The notes under the pieces: generated by a model
Databases searched by the model: none
Told to the model about the DNA's origin: nothing
What the model saw: the letters and a program-made list of their open reading frames with translations, nothing else
Part shown: positions 45,692 to 50,179 of the stretch, piece after piece
Position numbering within the stretch: the stretch's first letter is position 1
How the letters are laid out: every line of letters starts with the position of its first letter
Program-made: the position numbers and the translations under genes
Assembly (NCBI GenBank): GCA_029263615.1
Contig: JAJUFT010000006.1
Span: forward strand, 1-50,179
Source of the DNA: Alcaligenaceae bacterium
GTDB lineage: Bacteria; Pseudomonadota; Gammaproteobacteria; Burkholderiales; Burkholderiaceae_B
Length of the DNA stretch: 50,179 nucleotides
Reading direction: 5' to 3'

Positions 45692-46343
45692 TTTTCAAGG
45701 CCGCCATGCTTTGAGCGGTGTAGAGCTGAAGAAAGAGGGGATGCGCCGCGGTGGCGCCCTGGCGCTTGAGAATGTGCAGGCGCATGCCTTGCCGGCACGG
45801 TTCGATGGCCAGCCGCAACACGGCGGTGCTGGCCTGGTGCAGGGTGGAGGAAGGCCGCAGCAGAATGCACAGGCTTTCGCTTTGTCGGGCCAGCAGTTGC
45901 AGGCGTCGCAGGCTGGGGGTGTGGATGGGGTGTGCCCAGCAGAAAACGGCGGCGCAGCTGTTGTGCCGGAGAATCTGTTCGGTGGCCCAGAGGGCGTCGG
46001 CCGTGCTGGAAGGCTGCAGCCACAGGAGCCGTTCCGGGGCCAGTTGCCAGTGTGCCCAGGCCTGAATGCTGGGCGGGTGAGGCGGTTTGACCAAGGCGAT
46101 GCTGCGCTCGGGCAACTGTCTGGCCAGGGCCGGCTTGAAAAGCTGCAGTTCGCCGCAGCCGGGCCGTTCGAGCAGAACCTCGACCAATTGCCCCACGGGC
46201 CAGCCCTGACCGGGCAAGGCCTGATCCAGGTCGGGAAAACCGGTGGGGATGGTCGGCCCTGCCGGCCGGGCCAGTTGAGTGGCCCGCCATAGGGCAGGGT
46301 GGATCTGTTCGGGATGCCGAAGCAGGAAAGCAGGGTGGCTCAT
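45660..46343 (-). CDS. imuA: ImuA, RecA-like translesion synthesis protein
   Basis: First gene of the SOS mutagenesis cassette, 227 residues. The RecA/SulA-like fold is suggested by IPTGFPDLDQALPGQGWPVGQLVEVLLERPGCGELQLFKPAL, where the normal RecA P-loop is degenerate. In other bacteria ImuA binds RecA-DNA and ImuB. No good ribosome-binding site precedes the ATG at 46343, which is 22 bp from the LexA box. It overlaps imuB. Confidence 0.9.
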   Translation of the reverse strand: MSHPAFLLRHPEQIHPALWRATQLARPAGPTIPTGFPDLDQALPGQGWPVGQLVEVLLERPGCGELQLFKPALARQLPERSIALVKPPHPPSIQAWAHWQLAPERLLWLQPSSTADALWATEQILRHNSCAAVFCWAHPIHTPSLRRLQLLARQSESLCILLRPSSTLHQASTAVLRLAIEPCRQGMRLHILKRQGATAAHPLFLQLYTAQSMAALKNAPVDLPALA

Positions 46344-46365
46344 GCTGGATAACCGCGTATTGATG

Positions 46366-46381
46366 CTGTATGAATATACAG
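46366..46381. promoter_or_regulatory. LexA box (SOS operator)
   Basis: CTGTATGAATATACAG fits CTGT-N8-ACAG perfectly, with an AT-rich centre as in strong LexA operators. It lies 22 bp upstream of imuA and 65 bp upstream of the divergent esterase gene. Confidence 0.92.
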
Positions 46382-46446
46382 TGTTTTGCGGTTACCGGCC
46401 AAGTTCCCCCGTCACAGTACAATCGCAGAGAGTTCAGGATTTTTTT

Positions 46447-47103
46447 ATGCCCCCCACAGATTATTCCGCCACACTGGCCCTCATTCCCAAGGAAGAGAAA
46501 CCCAATCTTCTGTTCGTGCTCCTCCATGGCGAGGCCGCCGGCCCGGAACAGCTTTACCCTCTGGTCGAAGCCATCAAGAACGCATTTCCCCGCGCCCTGA
46601 TCATCTTGCCCCCGCTGGGCAATGAGCGCGAGCTCGATGCCTTGGCCGCTTTTGTGCGCAAGGTGCAGGCCCATTACGGAATTTCCGGCGAACAGACCGC
46701 CATGGCCGGATTCTCACAAGGGGCGCGGGTGGCTCTGGAAACCAGCCGCCTGCATGGCGGGCTGGCCGGCCGGGTGCTGGCTTTCTCGGGGCTCTATGCC
46801 GAATCCCCCGCTTCCTTGCCCGAAACCACCATGATCCATTTCTTCCATGGGGCGGAAGACAAGTTGTTGCCTCTCAAAGAGGTGGAGACCATGCTTCAGC
46901 ATCTGGGCACGATCGAAGCGGATGTCACGGTGGATGTGGCCTCCAGCGTGGGCCATGAGCTGCATCAGGCTCTGATCGAACAGGCCATCGTGCGTCTGCA
47001 GACCTGTGTGCCTCTGCGCAGCTGGAAAGAAGCCTACGGGGAAATCAGCCTGAAGGAAGGCTGCAGCGAGACCGACCCTTCAAAGCCGCCCACCCTCCAT
47101 TGA
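46447..47103 (+). CDS. YpfH-like esterase (alpha/beta hydrolase)
   Basis: A 218-residue serine hydrolase of the phospholipase/carboxylesterase group. The nucleophile lies in MAGFSQGARVALE (GFSQG), the oxyanion block is LLFVLLHGEAAGPEQL, and the triad aspartate and histidine are in FFHGAEDKLLP and SSVGHELHQALIEQA. E. coli YpfH (232 residues) is the nearest match recalled. The natural substrate is unknown. The start at 46447 has AGGA 7 nt upstream; the open frame extends to 46279 across the LexA box. Its 3' end overlaps the convergent NRDE gene by 24 bp. Confidence 0.88.
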   Translation: MPPTDYSATLALIPKEEKPNLLFVLLHGEAAGPEQLYPLVEAIKNAFPRALIILPPLGNERELDALAAFVRKVQAHYGISGEQTAMAGFSQGARVALETSRLHGGLAGRVLAFSGLYAESPASLPETTMIHFFHGAEDKLLPLKEVETMLQHLGTIEADVTVDVASSVGHELHQALIEQAIVRLQTCVPLRSWKEAYGEISLKEGCSETDPSKPPTLH

Positions 47104-47871
47104 GACCTGGCACGGCCAGTCATGCCGTTCGACCGGCACACCGGCCGGGTCATAACGGGTTTCACTGAACATGCCTCGGCCCTGCGGGTCGAGGGCAATC
47201 AGGGTGGAACAGCGGGTGCCGTAATGGGGGCTGACGATGAAAATGCTGCTCAGCAGCCGCTCCGTTTCCAGAGGCACCCCGGTGCGCGGCAAGGTATCGT
47301 CACGCGCCTGTTGGCCGTCACGCAAGGTTTCGTACAGGGCATCGAGGGCCAGTTCCTCGCCGTCGGGTATGGCTGCATCGAGCCGATTGCGCAGGCGTTC
47401 CACTTTAGGCCAGGGCGTATCCAGCGCGTGGTTCGAAAGCGCGTAACGGCCCGGCTGCAGTGAAACGGGTGCTGTGCAGGCCGCGTGGTTGCCCACATAC
47501 CAGGCATTCAGTCCCTGCCCGACGATCAGGTTGAATCCGTTGTAATGGTCGGCCCGGGAAAAAACCGTTCGGGCATAGGTTTCTGCCGAGGCATCGCCCT
47601 GCAGAAAGTCACTCACCAGTTCGCCTCGGCTACGAACATCCGTGCGATGCGCGGCAGGGTCACGGTAATTGGTCAGCAGGGCCCAGCGCCCGTGCAGGCT
47701 GAGACCCAGCCAGGTGCCGCCGGCCGACAGGTCGCGCCCGGCAATCACATGCGGCGCTTCCGGCCAGGGGCGTGCGGCCAGAGCCGGGCGCTCATGGTAT
47801 TCATCGCGATTGGCGGCAATGAGCAGAGGCCAATGGGGGTGGACCCCCAGGCTCAGATAGGCAATGCACAT
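47080..47871 (-). CDS. NRDE (TANGO2-like) family protein
   Basis: A 263-residue NRDE protein. The N-terminus reads MCIAYLSLGVHPHWPLLIAANRDEYHERP, giving the name motif NRDE and a Cys2 that is the likely Ntn-hydrolase nucleophile after Met removal. GRDLSAGGTWLGLSLHGRWALLTNYR follows, also typical. Human TANGO2 belongs to this family; the bacterial reaction is not known. The start at 47871 is fixed by the catalytic Cys2. The longer frame to 48006 would bury it. It starts 4 bp after the endopeptidase gene's stop, so the two are probably co-transcribed. Confidence 0.9.
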   Translation of the reverse strand: MCIAYLSLGVHPHWPLLIAANRDEYHERPALAARPWPEAPHVIAGRDLSAGGTWLGLSLHGRWALLTNYRDPAAHRTDVRSRGELVSDFLQGDASAETYARTVFSRADHYNGFNLIVGQGLNAWYVGNHAACTAPVSLQPGRYALSNHALDTPWPKVERLRNRLDAAIPDGEELALDALYETLRDGQQARDDTLPRTGVPLETERLLSSIFIVSPHYGTRCSTLIALDPQGRGMFSETRYDPAGVPVERHDWPCQVSMEGGRL

Positions 47872-47875
47872 TGAC

Positions 47876-48766
47876 TCAGGAACCGCTGGACGCCAGAGCG
47901 AGGGCGGGGGCGTGAGATTCAACCAGCTGACGCAGGCGATTGGCGTCGCCGAGCCGGGCGGCGCGGCCGTCGGCATTGAGAAGCACGATGGCAAGATCGC
48001 GCTCATCGATGCGGGTCAACATGACCAGACACTGACCGGCCTCATTGATGAAGCCGGTCTTGGAGACGCGGATATCCCAGTCGCTGCGCCGGACCAGACG
48101 GTTGGTGTTGTTGTAGGTGAGCTGCCGCCCACGCCCGATGGTGAAGACCTCGGTATCGTCGGTGGCGTAGGCTCGGATGCTTGGATGCTTGTCGGTGGCG
48201 CGCAGCAGCTTGACGAGGTCGTGGGAAGTGGCCACGTTGTCGCTCGACAGGCCGGTGGGTTCCACAAAACGGCTATGCCGCATGCCCAGCGCCCGGGCCT
48301 TGTCATTCATGGCGCGCACGAAAGCGGGCAGCCCGCCGGGGTAATGGCGGCCCAGCGCATTGGCGGCACGGTTTTCCGAGGACATCAGTGCCAGGTGCAG
48401 CATTTCGCCGCGCGTCAGGCGCGTGCCGACGGCGAGGCGGGAGCGCGAGTGGCGCATGCGGTCGATGTCGTCACTGCTGATGGTGAGGACTTCATCCATG
48501 GGCAGGCCGGATTCGATCACCACCAGCGCCGTCATGAGCTTGGTGATGGAGGCAATCGGCCGGAGTTCGTCGCTGTTTTTCTCGAAGAGGCGGGCGCCCG
48601 TTTCGAGGTCGTAGACCAGGGCAACTTCTGCGCGCAGCGCGGCGTCGAGCGTGGCGGACCCGGTTTGCGCCTGGACCGGGGCTACGAAGCCGAACAGGCC
48701 CGTGGCGCCCAGACAAAGCGCAGCGCGCGAGACAAAGCGTGAGAAAAGGACGGGAATCACTGGCAT
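47876..48766 (-). CDS. pbpG: D-alanyl-D-alanine endopeptidase (PBP7-like)
   Basis: Periplasmic penicillin-binding peptidase of family S11, 296 residues. A signal peptide ends near VQAQ. The three active-site motifs are SITK (Ser73, Lys76), SEN (130-132) and KTG (236-238). It lacks the C-terminal amphipathic anchor domain of PBP5, which fits PBP7 (endopeptidase that cuts peptide cross-links). A DacA-type carboxypeptidase is less likely. Confidence 0.92.
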   Translation of the reverse strand: MPVIPVLFSRFVSRAALCLGATGLFGFVAPVQAQTGSATLDAALRAEVALVYDLETGARLFEKNSDELRPIASITKLMTALVVIESGLPMDEVLTISSDDIDRMRHSRSRLAVGTRLTRGEMLHLALMSSENRAANALGRHYPGGLPAFVRAMNDKARALGMRHSRFVEPTGLSSDNVATSHDLVKLLRATDKHPSIRAYATDDTEVFTIGRGRQLTYNNTNRLVRRSDWDIRVSKTGFINEAGQCLVMLTRIDERDLAIVLLNADGRAARLGDANRLRQLVESHAPALALASSGS

Positions 48767-48808
48767 GTTCCGATTCGCGACGGCAGGATGCTCAAGATAG
48801 TAGCAGAA

Positions 48809-48820
48809 AAATCGCGATTT
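48809..48820. repeat. 12-bp palindrome AAATCGCGATTT upstream of the endopeptidase gene
   Basis: A perfect palindrome centred 49 bp before the pbpG-like ATG, within an AT-rich gap between this gene and the MFS gene's 3' end. It may be an operator; no matching regulator is known to me. Confidence 0.5.
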
Positions 48821-48854
48821 ATTATGGGTTTACCGATATTTCTTAATTGCTTTT

Positions 48855-50150
48855 CTAGGTATTGACCCGAGCGTCTGCCAGCGTGGGCGCGTCGCTTCGC
48901 CCTGCCAGACCTCGGCGTGCCCGGATCAGAAGCAGGGTGACAATGAACAGGTTCAGCCCGTTCCAGGCGATGCCATTCATGAACGCGGCGTCGTAGCTGC
49001 CGGTCATGTCGTAGAGCGCACCGGCCATCCAGCCCCCGAGGGCCATGCCCAGCAGGGTGGCCATCAGCACGGTGCCCACTCGGGTTCCCACTTCCTGCGG
49101 CGCAAAATACTCCCGGACGATGAGGGCGTAGGAGGGCACGATGCCGCCCTGAAACAGGCCGAACAGCCCGGAGATGAAATACAGCGAGGCGAGGCCCGAG
49201 CTGTTCAGGAACAGGATGAGGGCGATGCCCTGCAGCAGCGACCCGAGCCACAAGGTGCGCAGGCCGCCGATATGATCGGAGATCCAGCCGGAAAGCAGTC
49301 GGCTGACGATGCCCATCCCCAGCATGAGCGCCAGCATCTCCGCGCCTCGCGCCAACCCATAGCCCATGTCGCCGCACAGCGCGACAATATGCACCTGGGG
49401 CATGGCCATGGCCACGCAGCAGGCCACGCCGGCAATGCTCAGCAGGCCCTGCAGGGCGCCGGGCGACATGCCCAGCGGGCGTTGCGGGTTGGAAGCCGCG
49501 ATCTCCTGGAAATGTCGGGCAGGTTTGCCATGCTTGGGCATGGCCGCCGCGGCCGGCAGGTTCTGGGGCCGACGGCGATAGAACAGGGCAAGTGGCAGCA
49601 TGGCGACTAGGCAGAACACGCCCATGCCGATATAGGTGCTGCGCCAGCCTTCGGACTGCATGAAATGCTGGACGATGGGGGGCCACACCGCCCCCGCCAG
49701 GTAGTTGCCGCTCATGCAGATGGCCAGCGCGATGCCGCGGCGCCGGTCGAACCAGAGGCCGGTATCGGCGACCAGTGGTGTGAAGGTGGCCGCAGTCCCC
49801 AGCATGCCGACGATCAGGCCGTGCACCAGCATGAAACTCCAGATTCCCGGCGCCATGCCCGACAGGAGGTAGCCGGCGGCCAGCGCCAGCGTGCCGATCA
49901 GGATGGGGGCCATCACCCCGTGCCGGTCGGAAATGCGGCCCATGAGAATGCCGCCCAGGCCAAAGGCCACCATGGTGACGGTGTAGGGCAAGGAGGCCAT
50001 GGAGCGGGACACGGCAAACTCGGCCTGGATAGCAGGCAGCATCACCGTGATGGCATACATGCCCGAGCCGCCCAGGGTCATCAGGGCCAGCGAGGCAAAC
50101 AGCCGCATCCAGGCGTAAGGGGTTTCGCGGGAACCGGGCGGGTGGGACAT
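48855..50150 (-). CDS. MFS transporter
   Basis: A 431-residue major-facilitator protein with 12 hydrophobic segments. The conserved loop 2-3 motif appears as GRISDRHGVMAPIL, and its second copy as GWISDHIGGLRTLWLG. The overall pattern (PAIQAEFAVSRSMASLPYTV, GLWFDRRRGIALAICMSG) resembles the oxalate/formate and monocarboxylate porter families. The substrate is not determined. The ATG at 50150 is 29 bp from the window edge, so its promoter is not visible. Confidence 0.92.
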   Translation of the reverse strand: MSHPPGSRETPYAWMRLFASLALMTLGGSGMYAITVMLPAIQAEFAVSRSMASLPYTVTMVAFGLGGILMGRISDRHGVMAPILIGTLALAAGYLLSGMAPGIWSFMLVHGLIVGMLGTAATFTPLVADTGLWFDRRRGIALAICMSGNYLAGAVWPPIVQHFMQSEGWRSTYIGMGVFCLVAMLPLALFYRRRPQNLPAAAAMPKHGKPARHFQEIAASNPQRPLGMSPGALQGLLSIAGVACCVAMAMPQVHIVALCGDMGYGLARGAEMLALMLGMGIVSRLLSGWISDHIGGLRTLWLGSLLQGIALILFLNSSGLASLYFISGLFGLFQGGIVPSYALIVREYFAPQEVGTRVGTVLMATLLGMALGGWMAGALYDMTGSYDAAFMNGIAWNGLNLFIVTLLLIRARRGLAGRSDAPTLADARVNT

Positions 50151-50179
50151 CCTTCTGCTTACTCTATGTTCTGCGCCTG

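Noticed and set aside
43948-46674. 908-codon minus-strand frame across dnaE2, imuB and imuA
   Set aside because: It is an out-of-phase frame of the same three genes, with Pro/Arg/Ser-rich nonsense sequence.

Overview
The window looks like chromosomal DNA of a GC-rich betaproteobacterium of the order Burkholderiales, probably Alcaligenaceae or close to it. The clues are the IhfA/MerR pair after pheST, the gshB/EIIA/HPr/EI cluster, a Bug-type solute-binding protein beside AtuA-family genes, and an ImuA/ImuB/DnaE2 mutagenesis cassette. This placement is inferred from gene content; no database was searched. Coding density is high. There is no rRNA, CRISPR array, transposase or prophage.

Region by region. 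(1) 1-3 kb: tRNA-Val on the minus strand behind a consensus sigma-70 promoter, then thrS and infC. A leader before thrS has the layout of a ribosome-mediated threonine attenuator. (2) 3-12 kb: gshB, a sugar-free regulatory PTS (EIIA, HPr, EI), the glnK-amtB ammonium operon, a small lipoprotein, ubiK, comM and an M20 amidohydrolase. This block lies between infC and rpmI, which are normally adjacent. A sigma-54 promoter with an NtrC palindrome precedes glnK, and a second sigma-54-type promoter points the other way, to the lipoprotein. (3) 12-17.3 kb: rpmI-rplT-pheS-pheT-ihfA-merR, with its own promoter and a structured leader. (4) 17.3-23 kb: an ECF sigma factor and membrane anti-sigma factor, a Bug-type binding protein with two AtuA-family genes, and a divergent LysR regulator. 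(5) 23-29.8 kb: a SUF iron-sulfur operon, regulator-sufBCDSUT, with a 25-bp palindrome over its promoter, then an OsmC-family protein. (6) 29.9-34.3 kb: a curli operon on the minus strand, csgE-csgF-csgG-curlin-CsgC/CsgH-like chaperone-pseudo-receiver LuxR regulator. (7) 34.4-41.1 kb: nudC, an EamA transporter, a GNAT acetyltransferase broken by one in-frame stop, tRNA-Pro, a Ktr/Trk potassium system, an old-yellow-enzyme reductase and a YqeY-like protein. (8) 41.2-50.2 kb: dnaE2-imuB-imuA under a perfect LexA box, a YpfH-like esterase, an NRDE protein, a PBP7-type endopeptidase and an MFS transporter.

How the parts work together: regions 1 and 3 are the translation core. The PTS proteins and GlnK/AmtB sense carbon and nitrogen status. 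The SUF operon builds Fe-S clusters and probably represses itself through its Rrf2 regulator. The curli genes should secrete and assemble an amyloid fibre, with a phosphorylation-independent regulator in the same transcription unit. The imu cassette gives SOS-induced mutagenesis. The observations most worth checking are the thrS attenuator, the divergent sigma-54 arrangement, the compact curli operon (one curlin subunit, a signal-less chaperone and a 10-bp inverted repeat), and the split infC/rpmI cluster.
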